Of a stretch of 64,000 bases of DNA, positions 1 to 8,382 are shown piece after piece. Source of the stretch: Piscinibacter sp. (GTDB lineage: Bacteria; Pseudomonadota; Gammaproteobacteria; Burkholderiales; Burkholderiaceae_C); NCBI GenBank assembly GCA_016706565.1, contig JADJJI010000011.1, positions 124,001-188,000 of the forward strand. The letters are read 5' to 3'. Both the position numbers and the translations under genes were made by a program. Numbering within the stretch: the stretch's first letter is position 1; every line of letters begins with the position of its first letter. Below the pieces are notes generated by a model. That model was not told the DNA's origin. It ran no database searches and saw only the letters and a list, made by a program, of their open reading frames with translations.

Positions 1-177
1 AGCGCCTTGCGCGGGCTGACCCGCTGCGCCGGGCACGCGCGTTGCGGTCGGCGGCGTGTAGCCGGGCGTGTTGAAGGTCTGCGGTGACGCCGGTTCATCG
101 GCGGCCTGGACCGCCGTGATGCCGCCGAAGATCAAGGCGGTGAAGAGGGCGGCAGAGCGCACGCGAAGGAGGATCAT
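1..177 (-). CDS. Exported protein of unknown function, N-terminal fragment
   Basis: The gene runs off the left edge of the window, so only the first 59 residues are visible. They form a typical Sec signal peptide: a short basic start (MILLRVR), a hydrophobic core, and a likely cleavage site after AVQA near residue 26. The mature part begins ADEPASPQTF and is rich in Pro, Thr and Ala. It lies on the same strand as the cytochrome c' gene, 174 bases downstream of it, and may be co-transcribed. The visible part holds no recognisable domain, and no function can be assigned. The ATG was chosen because the signal peptide starts there. Confidence 0.6.
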   Translation of the reverse strand, partial: MILLRVRSAALFTALIFGGITAVQAADEPASPQTFNTPGYTPPTATRVPGAAGQPAQGA

Positions 178-351
178 GAAGTGCCGGCCACGCAGTTCGT
201 TGTGGACCCGCGCCACTGGCGGGCCCGGACGACGCGCCGCGACGGGCCCTGTCGGGCGCTGCGCGGCGCAAGCGAATCGACCCCTGAGGGATCAGCCCGC
301 CATGGTACCGGATGCCGTGCAGGCGCCTCCCGGCGCCCGCGTCACGGCGTC

Positions 352-816
352 TTACTCCTTGCGGTAGGTGTCGTGGCAACCCTTGCAGGCCTTGCCGACC
401 TCGCCGGTGGCCGCCTTGATGGCGTCGAGGTTGCCACCCTTGGCTGCGGTGTTGAAGGCCACCATGGCGTCCTGCATCTTGGTGGCGCCGGCGCGGAACT
501 TGTCCATCTCGGCCCAGATTTCCGGCTTGGCCTTGGTCTCGCCCTTGTCGGATCCATCCACAAAGCCGGCGAACGGCAGCTTCGACATCGTGGTGGCGAT
601 CTCGGCGTTGTCGGCGGCAGCCTTGGCGTCGAAGGGGGCCTTCCCGTTGGCCATGGCGGCCACGCGACCGAAGTGTGCCGCCATCACGGTGAAGGCGGCC
701 TTGCGGTACTTGATCGCGTCTTCCGGCTTCGCGAACTGCGCGGCGGCGGGCAGGGCGGTGGCCATGCCGACGAGCGCGGCGGCGGTCAGCAGGATCGACG
801 GGAACGGACGTTTCAT
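352..816 (-). CDS. Cytochrome c' (class II c-type cytochrome)
   Basis: A periplasmic four-helix-bundle haem protein of 154 residues. Residues 1-26 are a signal peptide ending LPAAA before Gln27. The single haem site C-K-G-C-H is at residues 144-148, almost at the C-terminus, which is the hallmark of class II cytochromes c. Its length matches the family once the signal is removed. Known members bind NO and CO at a five-coordinate haem and are linked to NO tolerance or electron transfer; that role is inferred here. It is divergent from a b561-type membrane cytochrome that starts at 974, a common pairing. An inverted repeat at 871-896 lies between the two start codons. Confidence 0.93.
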   Translation of the reverse strand: MKRPFPSILLTAAALVGMATALPAAAQFAKPEDAIKYRKAAFTVMAAHFGRVAAMANGKAPFDAKAAADNAEIATTMSKLPFAGFVDGSDKGETKAKPEIWAEMDKFRAGATKMQDAMVAFNTAAKGGNLDAIKAATGEVGKACKGCHDTYRKE

Positions 817-870
817 GCGGTTTCTCCTGAGGGGTTCTGTGGGGGCGTCGCACCGGGTTGGACGGCGGAC

Positions 871-896
871 GCTTCCGGGTGTACGCCGCCGGAAGC
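871..896. promoter_or_regulatory. Inverted repeat between divergent cytochrome genes
   Basis: The arms GCTTCCGG (871-878) and CCGGAAGC (889-896) are perfect complements separated by 10 bases. They sit midway between the start codons of cytochrome c' (816, minus) and cytochrome b561 (974, plus). The position suits an operator shared by both genes, but a simple hairpin is also possible. No regulator gene is adjacent. Confidence 0.35.
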
Positions 897-973
897 CGTT
901 TCATTCCCGCGCGCGCCGGGTGCCCGCGCGGCAGTTATGGTGCAGACTTCGGCTCCACGGAGGATGTCCACGG

Positions 974-1654
974 ATGAAGGACGATGCGGTGCGCGTGCGG
1001 GTGTGGGACCTGCCCACCCGCCTGTTCCACTGGGTGCTGGCCGCGTGCGTGATCGGCTCGGTGGTGAGCGCCAAGATCGGCGGCAACGCGATGGTCTGGC
1101 ATTTCAGATTGGGCTATGTGGTCTTCACGCTGCTCGCCTTCCGGCTGCTGTGGGGCATGGTCGGCGGCCGCTGGTCGCGCTTCGGCAGCTTCGTCTATGC
1201 GCCTGCCACGCTGCTGCGCTACCTGCGCGGTGGCAGCCGCGCCGAGGAGCACCACGAGGTCGGCCACAGCCCGCTGGGCGCGCTGTCGGTGTTCGCGCTG
1301 CTGGTGATCCTGGCCGCGCAGGTGGGCAGCGGCCTGTTCGCCGACGACGAGATCTCCAATACCGGCCCGCTGATCAAGTTCGTCTCCGGTGCCACCAGCA
1401 GCACGCTGACCGCGTGGCACAAGACCTTCGGCCAGTGGACCATTCTCGCGCTCGTCGCCTTGCACGTGGCGGCCATCGCCATGTACAGGCTGCGCCGCGG
1501 GCGCGATCTGGTCCGGCCCATGCTGGTGGGCGACAAGCTGCTGCCGCCCGGCGTGCCGCCCTCGGCCGACAGCCTGGCCACCCGCGGCCTGGCGCTGCTG
1601 CTGGTGGCCGGCTGCGCCGCGGGCGTGGGCTGGCTGTTGAGCCTGGGCGATTGA
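974..1654 (+). CDS. Cytochrome b561 domain membrane protein
   Basis: A 226-residue integral membrane di-haem cytochrome that would pass electrons between quinol or other membrane donors and periplasmic acceptors. The N-terminus RVWDLPTRLFHW is typical of the prokaryotic b561 family. There are about four hydrophobic helices plus one more at the C-terminus (ALLLVAGCAAGVGWLL). Candidate haem ligands are His19 (LFHW), a His in VWHFRLGY, and the histidines in AWHKTFGQW and ALHVAA. It is divergent from cytochrome c' and only 10 bases upstream of a GNAT gene. The electron partner is inferred to be cytochrome c'. The ATG at 974 gives the conserved N-terminus; upstream in-frame sequence lacks family character. 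Confidence 0.88.
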   Translation: MKDDAVRVRVWDLPTRLFHWVLAACVIGSVVSAKIGGNAMVWHFRLGYVVFTLLAFRLLWGMVGGRWSRFGSFVYAPATLLRYLRGGSRAEEHHEVGHSPLGALSVFALLVILAAQVGSGLFADDEISNTGPLIKFVSGATSSTLTAWHKTFGQWTILALVALHVAAIAMYRLRRGRDLVRPMLVGDKLLPPGVPPSADSLATRGLALLLVAGCAAGVGWLLSLGD

Positions 1655-1664
1655 GGGCAGGTCG

Positions 1665-2183
1665 ATGAACCACGATCCCGCACCGGACATCCGGCTCGTC
1701 ATGCCCGAATCGACCGAGGCACTCGATGCCACGCGCGTCATCTTTCGCGAGTACGCCGCCGGCCTGGGTGTGGATCTGTGCTTCCAGAACTTCGAGTCCG
1801 AGCTGGCCGGCCTGCCGGGCGAGTACGCGGCGCCGGCGGGCCACCTGCTGCTCGCGCTGGTCGACGGGGCGATCGCAGGCTGCGGCGGCTTCCGGGCGCT
1901 GACCGATTCGGACCACGCCAACGCCTGCGAGATGAAGCGCCTGTATGTGCGGCCGGCCTTTCGCCGCTTCGGACTCGGCCGCCGCCTGGCCGAGGCGCTG
2001 ATGGACGAGGCGCGCCGTTGCGGTTACTCGGTGATGCTGCTGGACACGCTGGACGACATGGAGGCCGCTCGCGAGCTGTACGCCTCGCTCGGTTTCGTCG
2101 AGACGGCGCCCTATTACTTCAACCCGATACCGGGCGCACACTACCTGCGCGCGGCGCTGCTGGACACACCGAGCCGCTATTGA
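1665..2183 (+). CDS. GNAT family N-acetyltransferase
   Basis: A 172-residue single-domain acetyltransferase that moves an acetyl group from acetyl-CoA to an unknown amine. Motif A is clear: the strand MKRLYV at residues 90-95, then the pyrophosphate loop R-R-F-G-L-G-R (100-106) and the following helix. The C-terminal strand pattern LDTLDDMEAARELYASLGF is the usual motif B region. The gene starts 10 bases after the b561 gene and ends 17 bases before the aldolase gene, so the three probably share a transcript. The substrate cannot be read from the sequence; amino acids, peptides or small amines are all possible. Confidence 0.88.
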   Translation: MNHDPAPDIRLVMPESTEALDATRVIFREYAAGLGVDLCFQNFESELAGLPGEYAAPAGHLLLALVDGAIAGCGGFRALTDSDHANACEMKRLYVRPAFRRFGLGRRLAEALMDEARRCGYSVMLLDTLDDMEAARELYASLGFVETAPYYFNPIPGAHYLRAALLDTPSRY

Positions 2184-2200
2184 ATCGAAGGGATCAAGCC

Positions 2201-3007
2201 ATGAATGCGTTCAGGCACTTGCTCAAGGCCGCCGGTGGCCACCCGCCGGTGGGCACCTGGATCATGTCGGCCAGCCCGCTGCTTGCCGAGGCCACGGGTC
2301 ACGCCGGCTTCGACTGGGGCGTGATCGACATGGAGCATGCGCCGCTGGACCTGATGGAGGTGGTGCAACTCCTGCAGGCGGTGGCCGCCACGAAGATGGT
2401 GCCGATCGTGCGCGTGCCCTGGAACGAGGCGGTGATCGTCAAGCGCGTGCTCGATGCCGGCGCGGCCACGGTGATGTTCCCGTTCGTGCAGGACGCTGCC
2501 GAGGCGGCGCGTGCCGTCGCCGCCACGCGCTACCCGCCCGAAGGCGTGCGTGGCATGGCCGGCATGAGCCGGGCCAACCGCTACGGCACGGTGCCGAACT
2601 TCTTCGCCACCGCCAACAAGCAGGTCGGCGTGATCCTTCAGCTCGAGACAGTTCAGTCGGTCAAGAAGCTCGAGGCGATCGCGGCGGTCGACGGCGTCGA
2701 CGCACTGTTCATCGGCCCGGCCGACCTGTCGGCCTCGATGGGCCATGTCGGCCAGACCACGCACCCGGCGGTGATGGACCTGATGGCCCAGGCCGTGCAG
2801 CGCTGCAAGGCGATCGGCAAGCCGGTGGGCACGATCGGCGGCGACCCGGAGTCGGTGGCGCAGTACCGCGCCGCCGGCTTCGACTACGTGGCGGTGGGCT
2901 CCGATCTCGGCCTGTTCATGCAAGGCGCGAGATCGGCGATCGCCGCGCTGCGCACCCCGGGCGGCGATCACGTGCACTCGGTGTCGTCTGGCACTCGGGG
3001 TTACTGA
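2201..3007 (+). CDS. HpcH/HpaI family class II aldolase
   Basis: A 268-residue TIM-barrel aldolase that splits 2-keto-3-deoxy acids to pyruvate plus an aldehyde using a divalent metal. The expected catalytic set is present at nearly the same numbers as in characterised HpcH: His46 (in DMEHAP), Arg71 (in IVRVPW), and the metal ligands Glu149 (in LQLET) and Asp175 (in GPADLSAS). Members act on homoprotocatechuate intermediates or on 2-keto-3-deoxy-glucarate type sugar acids. The neighbouring aldose epimerase and SMP-30 lactonase make a sugar-acid substrate more likely here, but that is inference. The ATG at 2201 follows a short gap after the GNAT gene. Confidence 0.92.
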   Translation: MNAFRHLLKAAGGHPPVGTWIMSASPLLAEATGHAGFDWGVIDMEHAPLDLMEVVQLLQAVAATKMVPIVRVPWNEAVIVKRVLDAGAATVMFPFVQDAAEAARAVAATRYPPEGVRGMAGMSRANRYGTVPNFFATANKQVGVILQLETVQSVKKLEAIAAVDGVDALFIGPADLSASMGHVGQTTHPAVMDLMAQAVQRCKAIGKPVGTIGGDPESVAQYRAAGFDYVAVGSDLGLFMQGARSAIAALRTPGGDHVHSVSSGTRGY

Positions 3008-3044
3008 GCATCGGCGCCGCGCCGGTTTTGGCGCCGTACGGGCG

Positions 3045-3050
3045 TAGCAT
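3045..3050 (+). promoter_or_regulatory. Possible -10 element close to the aldose epimerase start
   Basis: The hexamer TAGCAT ends 6 bases before the ATG at 3057. If used, the transcript would have almost no leader. No good -35 hexamer is seen at the right distance. The 11-base string AGCATCGGCGC occurs here (3046-3056) and again at 3007-3017. Confidence 0.25.
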
Positions 3051-3056
3051 CGGCGC

Positions 3057-3923
3057 ATGACTGCCCATGCCTCCACCGCTCACAGCTTCGAACTCCACGC
3101 CGGCGCGCTGCGCCTGGCGCTGCGCCCCGACCTCGGCGGCTGCATCGCCGGCTTCTGGCACCGCGAAACGCCGATCCTGCGCGGCGCCGAACCGGTCGCG
3201 CTGACTGCGTCGCGGCAGGCCGGCAGCTACCCGCTGGTGCCCTACTCCAACCGCCTGGGCTACATGCGTTTTCGCTGGAAGGGGCACGACCACGGCACGC
3301 AGGCCAACTTCGGCGACCACCCGCATTCCCTGCACGGCGTGGGCTGGCAGCGGCCCTGGGAGATCGTCTCCTCCAGCGCGCTCGAGGTCGTGCTTCGCTA
3401 CCGCCACCGGCCCGATGCCGACTGGCCTTTCGCCTTCGAGGCGACGCAGTACTTCACGCTCTCGCCGCAGGCATTGCACATCGAGATGGTGGTCACCAAC
3501 CAGGCCGACATCGCGCAGCCCATCGGTCTGGGCTGGCACCCGTACTTCCCGAAGCGTGCGCGCAGCCGCCTGCACATCGAACTCTCGGATCGCTGGGACA
3601 ACGACGCCGCGCAGCTGCCGGTGCGCAAGGTGGCCCAGCCCGGCATCGACAGCGACGTGGCGCACCTGGATTTCGACAACTGCTTCGAAGGCTGGCGCGG
3701 TGCCGCACGCATCCGCGACGAACGCTTCTCGCTGCAGCTCACCTCGTCGCTGGACCGGCTGGTCGTCTACACGCCGCAGGACAAGGACTTCTACTGCGTC
3801 GAGCCGGTCAGCCACGTCAGCAACGCCATCCACATGGCCGATCCGCTGGCGCACGGCCTGCGCAGCGTGGCGCCCGGCGAGAGCACGAGCGCCTGGATGC
3901 AGCTGGACGTGACGGTGGTATGA
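3057..3923 (+). CDS. Aldose 1-epimerase (galactose mutarotase family)
   Basis: A 288-residue beta-sandwich enzyme that interconverts alpha and beta anomers of a free sugar. Family landmarks are in order: PYSNRLG (62-68), the conserved His93 in SLHGVGW, the catalytic His161 in GWHPYF, and the catalytic base Glu249 in CVEPVSH. There is no signal peptide, so it is cytoplasmic. It overlaps the next gene, an SMP-30 lactonase, by 4 bases (ATGA), which implies tight co-expression. Together with the upstream aldolase and downstream lactonase it fits an oxidative pathway for a pentose or hexose. The exact sugar is not visible. Confidence 0.93.
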   Translation: MTAHASTAHSFELHAGALRLALRPDLGGCIAGFWHRETPILRGAEPVALTASRQAGSYPLVPYSNRLGYMRFRWKGHDHGTQANFGDHPHSLHGVGWQRPWEIVSSSALEVVLRYRHRPDADWPFAFEATQYFTLSPQALHIEMVVTNQADIAQPIGLGWHPYFPKRARSRLHIELSDRWDNDAAQLPVRKVAQPGIDSDVAHLDFDNCFEGWRGAARIRDERFSLQLTSSLDRLVVYTPQDKDFYCVEPVSHVSNAIHMADPLAHGLRSVAPGESTSAWMQLDVTVV

Positions 3924-4819
3924 GTTCTGGCGAGGTGCGCGTCGCCGTCGCGTCGGCGGCGCTGCTGGGTGAGTCGCCGTTCTGGCACCCGCGCGAACGC
4001 GCGCTCTACTACTGCGACATTCCCGACCGCAAGCTGCAGAGATTCGACCCGGCCAGCGGCGCGCTGCTGCACTGGGACTTCGACACCGACCTGGCCAGCT
4101 GCGCGCCCTGCCTCGACGGGCAGTTGTTGCTGGCTATGCGCGACGGCCTGTGGCGCTTCGACCCCCAAGGCGGCGCGCGCAAGCGCCTTGCCGAGCCACC
4201 CTACGACCCGGCGAAGGAGCGCTTCAACGATGGCAAGTGCGATCCGCAGGGCCGCTTCTGGGTCGGCACGATCTACGAGCCGCGCGACGCCGCCAAGGCG
4301 ACGCTGCATTGCTGGGTCGGCGGCAAGCTGGTCAAGCGAGCCGACAACGCCACGGTCGGCAACGGCCTGGCCTGGAGCCCGAACGGCCGCACGCTGTACT
4401 GGAGCGACACCAAGGCCCACACCATCTACGCCTTCGACTTCGAGCCGGCCAGCGGAGAGCTCAGCGGCCGGCGCGTGTTCGCGCGCTTCCCGGTCAAGCA
4501 GGATGGACAGTCCCTCGACAACTACGGCGGCCGGCCCGACGGTGCGGCCGTCGATGCCGAGGGCTGCTACTGGGTCGCGATGTTCGAGGGGCAACGGCTG
4601 CTGCGCCTGTCGCCGGCGGGCGAGTTGCTCCGCGAGGTGCGCTTGCCGGTGCGTTGCGCCACCATGCCCTGCTTCGGTGGTGCCGACCTGAAGACCATCT
4701 ACATCACCACCTCGCGCGAGAAGCGCCCGGCGGCCGAATTGATGGCACAGCCGATGGCCGGCTGCGTGCTGGCGCTCGATGTCGATGTGCCCGGCCTGCC
4801 GGTGAACTTCGCGTCCTGA
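3920..4819 (+). CDS. SMP-30/gluconolactonase family sugar lactonase
   Basis: A 299-residue six-bladed beta-propeller lactonase that would open an aldonolactone made by a sugar dehydrogenase. The divalent-metal ligands of the family are all present: Glu18 (GESPFW), Asn103 (RFNDGK), Asn148 (VGNGLA) and Asp207 (RPDGAA). The C-terminal blade contains the usual TIYITTSREK. It overlaps the mutarotase gene by 4 bases. It may be a gluconolactonase or arabinolactonase; the sequence does not decide. No signal peptide is seen, so it should be cytoplasmic. Confidence 0.92.
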   Translation: MSSGEVRVAVASAALLGESPFWHPRERALYYCDIPDRKLQRFDPASGALLHWDFDTDLASCAPCLDGQLLLAMRDGLWRFDPQGGARKRLAEPPYDPAKERFNDGKCDPQGRFWVGTIYEPRDAAKATLHCWVGGKLVKRADNATVGNGLAWSPNGRTLYWSDTKAHTIYAFDFEPASGELSGRRVFARFPVKQDGQSLDNYGGRPDGAAVDAEGCYWVAMFEGQRLLRLSPAGELLREVRLPVRCATMPCFGGADLKTIYITTSREKRPAAELMAQPMAGCVLALDVDVPGLPVNFAS

Positions 4820-4844
4820 GCGGCCGGCGACGCTCGCGGCGGGA

Positions 4845-5474
4845 TCAGTCGGCGTACTTGACCGAGCAGCCGTAGGCCTGCGACGTGGCCACGCTGACCG
4901 GCTTGCCGGCGAGTGTCTCGGCCAGCGCCTGGTTGACGTGGTTGGTCGCGCCCTTGATGTCGGCCGGGTTGGCCGTCGGCTTGTTGTCGATGGCGCCGGC
5001 ATAAACCAGCGCGCCCCGGGCGTCGATCACATACATGTGCGGCGTCGTGCGGGCACCGTAGGCTCGGCCGAGCCTGCCATCGGCGTCCATCAGCGTCGCG
5101 GCCGGCGCGGCGCCCTGGTCCTTCATCCAGCCGGCCAGCGCCGCCGGGGCCAGGTAGTCGCTCGCGCCGGCATGCGTCGAATTGATCGCCAGCCACACCA
5201 CGCCCTTGGCAGCGGCGGACTTCTGCGTCGCCTGCATGTTGGCGCTGTCGTAGTGCTTGCGCACGAAGGGGCAACCGGGGTTGACCCATTCGAGCACCAC
5301 GGTGCGCCCCTTGAAGTCGGCCAGCGACACTGTCTTGCCCGAGGTGTCGGTGGCACTGAAGGCTGGCGCGGCCTGGCCCACCGCGGCGGCGGCGAAGGCG
5401 GGCAGCGGTGCCGACAATGCGGCGCCGAGCGCGGTGACGATCGAGGCGAGGCGGACGGCGGTGTTGTTGTGCAT
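4845..5474 (-). CDS. Exported redoxin/AhpC-TSA family protein
   Basis: A 209-residue protein with a signal peptide (hydrophobic core ASIVTALGAALSAPLPAFA, cleavage near residue 31) and a thioredoxin-fold redoxin domain. The active site reads N-P-G-C-P-F with Cys68. A second cysteine lies at 203 in the C-terminal AYGCSVKY, so the pair may form a disulfide during catalysis as in atypical peroxiredoxins. The cis-Pro loop TTPHMYVID is present. The gene follows dsbD by 22 bases, so DsbD could reduce it. An upstream in-frame GTG at 5492 exists, but AAGGAG seven bases before the ATG at 5474 favours this start. Peroxidase versus thiol-oxidoreductase activity is open. Confidence 0.88.
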   Translation of the reverse strand: MHNNTAVRLASIVTALGAALSAPLPAFAAAAVGQAAPAFSATDTSGKTVSLADFKGRTVVLEWVNPGCPFVRKHYDSANMQATQKSAAAKGVVWLAINSTHAGASDYLAPAALAGWMKDQGAAPAATLMDADGRLGRAYGARTTPHMYVIDARGALVYAGAIDNKPTANPADIKGATNHVNQALAETLAGKPVSVATSQAYGCSVKYAD

Positions 5475-5496
5475 CGCGTACTCCTTGTGCACGGGG

Positions 5497-7611
5497 TCAG
5501 AGCCGGGCCAGCGCGTCGCGCACCTCGCGCACGCTGAGGATCTCGGCGAGGATCTGCGGCGGCCGCGCCGAGTCGGCGCCGTACAGCGCGTAGACCGGCA
5601 CGCCGTTGCGGCCGAAGCCGGCCAGCGCCGCGGTGATGGCGGCGTCGCGGCGCGTCCAGTCGGCGCGCAGCAGGACCACGCCGCGCGCCGCGAAATCGGC
5701 CATCACCTCGGCGTTGGCCAGCGTGCTGCGTTTGTTGTACTGGCAAGTCACGCACCAGGCGGCGGTGAAATCCACGAACACCGGCTTGCCGGCCGCGCGC
5801 AACTCGGCCACGCGCTGTTCGCTCCACGGCTGCCAGTGTGGCCCGGCCTCGCCAGTGCGAGGTGCAGGCGAAGCAGCGGCCTGGAAGGCCGGCAGCATCC
5901 ACGACAAAGCCAGCACCAGGCTCGCCACGCCGACCACGCCGAATGCGGCGCGTGCCACCTGCCCGATGCCCGGCGTGCCCAGCGCCCACGCGATGAAGGC
6001 CATGGCCAGCAGCGTGGCCAGCAGTGCCGCGGCGCCGTCGATGCCAGTCTGCTGCCCGATCACCCAGACCAGCCAGACGACGGTGGCGAACATCGGGAAG
6101 GCCATCAGCACCTTGAAGCGCGCCATCCAGGCGCCGGGCCGCGGCAACGTGCGGGCCAGGCCCGGCCACAGGCTCGCGGCGAGGTAGGGCAGTGCCATGC
6201 CCAGGCCGAGCGCGCCGAAGATGGCCAGGGCCTCGGCGGCCGGCAAGGTGGCCGCCAGGCCGAGCGAGGCGCCCATGAAAGGCGCAGTGCAGGGCGAGGC
6301 CACGGCCACCGCGAGCACGCCGGTGAGCAACGAATCGACCAGCGGGTGGCGTGCGCGCAGCGAGGCCAGGCCGCTGGGCAGCACCGAACCGAACTCGAAC
6401 ACGCCGGCCAGGTTCAGGCCGATCAGCGTGAACAACGCGGCCAGCACGGCGATCACGGCAGGCGACTGCAGCTGAAAGCCCCAGCCCAGCTGTTCGCCCC
6501 CGGCACGCAGCACCAGCAGCAGCGCGGCCAGGCCGATGAAGGACAGCACCACGCCGGCGGTGTAGGCCACGCCGCCGAGCATCAGTGCGCGACGGTCGTG
6601 TGCATGTCCCGCGAAACCCAGCACCTTCAGCGACAGCACCGGGAACACGCAGGGCATCAGGTTGAGGATCGCGCCGCCGATCAGCGCGAACAACAGCGCG
6701 GCCGCCAGGCCGAGCGGCGGAGCCGTGCTCGCCGCGGGCAGAGGCGCGGCGGCTGGCACCGCTGCCGCGGCGGGCGCGAGCTTCGGCCAATTGCCGGCGA
6801 TGGCGAAACCGATCCGCGAGCCCACGGCGCCGCCGGCGGGCACCAGCACGGCGTCCATGCGCTGAGGGCTCTCGAAGCGCTGATCGGACAAAGGCACGGT
6901 CACCGTCCAGCGGTTGCCGTTCCATGCGGCCTGGCGCGGCGCGGCGTTGTCGAGCACGCCTGCGGTCTCGGGAAACAGTTCGATCGCCTTGCCGGCCCAG
7001 TCGGCGGGCAGCCCGCCGATCTCGATCTGCAGGCCGCTGTCGGTCAGCGACGCCGACGCCGTGGCGCCGGCCAGCGCGCGCGGCGCCGACGCGAGGGCGG
7101 CGTCGAACGCGGCCGCCTGCGGCGACCAGGCTGCACGGGCCGGCAAGTCGAGCGCGAAGTCGCCCGACTCGGGAATGCATACGTCCTTGCAGACAAGCCA
7201 TTCGGCATGCAGCTTGATCGGCAAGGAGTCGGCGGCGAAACCCGCGGGCACCTCCACGCGCACCGGCAGCAGGAGCTGGCCGTCGTAGCCGTGGTTGACC
7301 AGCGGGCCGATCGGCATGCGCCGCGGCGTGGGCCACTCGATCTCGCCGGCCTTCACGCCCTCGGGCAGCGTCCACTGCAGCGTGGTCGGCAGGCCGGAGT
7401 CGCCGGGATTCTTCCAGTACGTGTGCCAGTGCGGCTGGTGGGCTATGGACAGGCCCAGCCAGATCGGCTGGCCGGCGACCACGCCTTGTGGCGCGTGCGC
7501 GACGAGTTCGGCACGGACCTGATCGGTCGTGACGACGGTGCCTGGCGCGGCCAGCGTCGGCAGCGACGAGCCGAGAGTCAGGATCGCAAGGAGCGTGCGC
7601 AGCAGCCGCAT
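5497..7611 (-). CDS. dsbD: DsbD/ScsB-type thiol:disulfide interchange protein
   Basis: A 704-residue inner-membrane protein that carries electrons from cytoplasmic thioredoxin to periplasmic thiol partners. Its three parts are in order: a signal peptide ending LPTLAA and a periplasmic N-domain with Cys141 and Cys145 in LVCKDVCIP; a membrane part of about eight helices with the redox cysteines in NLMPCVFP and ASPCTAPF; and a C-terminal thioredoxin-like domain with C-V-T-C in AAWCVTCQYNK. It is longer than classical DsbD (about 570), and the N-domain resembles ScsB-type proteins, so the partner may be a dedicated substrate such as the downstream redoxin. The ATG at 7611 starts the signal peptide. 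Confidence 0.93.
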   Translation of the reverse strand: MRLLRTLLAILTLGSSLPTLAAPGTVVTTDQVRAELVAHAPQGVVAGQPIWLGLSIAHQPHWHTYWKNPGDSGLPTTLQWTLPEGVKAGEIEWPTPRRMPIGPLVNHGYDGQLLLPVRVEVPAGFAADSLPIKLHAEWLVCKDVCIPESGDFALDLPARAAWSPQAAAFDAALASAPRALAGATASASLTDSGLQIEIGGLPADWAGKAIELFPETAGVLDNAAPRQAAWNGNRWTVTVPLSDQRFESPQRMDAVLVPAGGAVGSRIGFAIAGNWPKLAPAAAAVPAAAPLPAASTAPPLGLAAALLFALIGGAILNLMPCVFPVLSLKVLGFAGHAHDRRALMLGGVAYTAGVVLSFIGLAALLLVLRAGGEQLGWGFQLQSPAVIAVLAALFTLIGLNLAGVFEFGSVLPSGLASLRARHPLVDSLLTGVLAVAVASPCTAPFMGASLGLAATLPAAEALAIFGALGLGMALPYLAASLWPGLARTLPRPGAWMARFKVLMAFPMFATVVWLVWVIGQQTGIDGAAALLATLLAMAFIAWALGTPGIGQVARAAFGVVGVASLVLALSWMLPAFQAAASPAPRTGEAGPHWQPWSEQRVAELRAAGKPVFVDFTAAWCVTCQYNKRSTLANAEVMADFAARGVVLLRADWTRRDAAITAALAGFGRNGVPVYALYGADSARPPQILAEILSVREVRDALARL

Positions 7612-7828
7612 GGCAGGTTCGAGTGACGGAACAAGAGGAGATTGTCGTTGCTGCGCGGGCCGGGTTGTCTCCAGGCGCAACGAAGCCCTGGAGCGACTCG
7701 CGACGGAGGGCGATGGTTCCATGCGCGCGCGCAAAAGCGTGATGTAAGGCAAGCGCCCGAACATGCGCGCGGCGACGCCACAAGACCCGACGGAACAGGG
7801 GGTCGGTCGAATAGACCGGGTTACCCCG

Positions 7829-7834
7829 TATAAT
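7829..7834 (+). promoter_or_regulatory. -10 box of the atp operon promoter
   Basis: A perfect TATAAT lies 38 bases before the ATG of atpI in the region between divergent dsbD and atpI. The matching -35 position (about 7806-7811, GTCGAA) is poor, as is usual for strong AT-rich -10 boxes in GC-rich betaproteobacteria. Transcription should start near 7841. Confidence 0.6.
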
Positions 7835-7872
7835 TCCGAGGCTTTGCTGCAAGCAGACGTAACCCGCGCACC

Positions 7873-8367
7873 ATGACCGACACGATCGACCAGGGAGCGC
7901 GGACCGCCAGCGAGACAGATGAGGCGACGGATCCGCCTTTCAAGACACTGTCCCGCGAAGAGGCGCAGGCCTTGAGAGCGTCCATCCCGCAGGTCTCGCC
8001 CTGGCGGGTCGTCGTGGCCCAGGCCGCGGCGGGTTTGGTGTGCGGGGCCATCACCTGGCTCGTCACCGAGCGAAGCGGGGCAGCCTGGTCTGCGCTTTAC
8101 GGCGCGGCCGCTGTGGTGGTGCCGGGTGCCTTGCTGGCACGCGGGATGACCAGGGGTACCAGTTCCAATCCGGGCGCCGCCGTGTTCGGGTTCATGTTCT
8201 GGGAACTGGTGAAGATTGGGGTGGCGGTCGGCATGTTGCTGGCCGCTCCGAGGGTGGTACCCGGCCTGAGCTGGCCAGCGTTGCTGGTGGCGATGGTCGT
8301 GTGCGTGAAGGTGAACTGGTGGGCGCTGCTGTGGCGGCGCCGACCGGTAGCGACGAAGACAACATAA
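7873..8367 (+). CDS. atpI: ATP synthase protein I
   Basis: A 164-residue membrane protein encoded first in the atp operon; relatives assist assembly of the c-ring and are not part of the final enzyme. About 45 polar N-terminal residues precede four hydrophobic segments (VVVAQAAAGLVCGAITWLV, ALYGAAAVVVPGALL, GFMFWELVKIGVAVGML and LLVAMVVCVKVNWWALL). Sequence is poorly conserved in this family, so position (15 bases before atpB) and topology carry the call. It follows the TATAAT at 7829-7834 directly. Confidence 0.85.
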   Translation: MTDTIDQGARTASETDEATDPPFKTLSREEAQALRASIPQVSPWRVVVAQAAAGLVCGAITWLVTERSGAAWSALYGAAAVVVPGALLARGMTRGTSSNPGAAVFGFMFWELVKIGVAVGMLLAAPRVVPGLSWPALLVAMVVCVKVNWWALLWRRRPVATKTT

Positions 8368-8382
8368 CGAGTCCGATTCGAC

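Noticed and set aside
95-904. Long open frame on the minus strand over the cytochrome c' gene
   Set aside because: It is Arg/Gly/Pro-rich shadow coding in a high-GC region and conflicts with the clear cytochrome c' gene in another frame.
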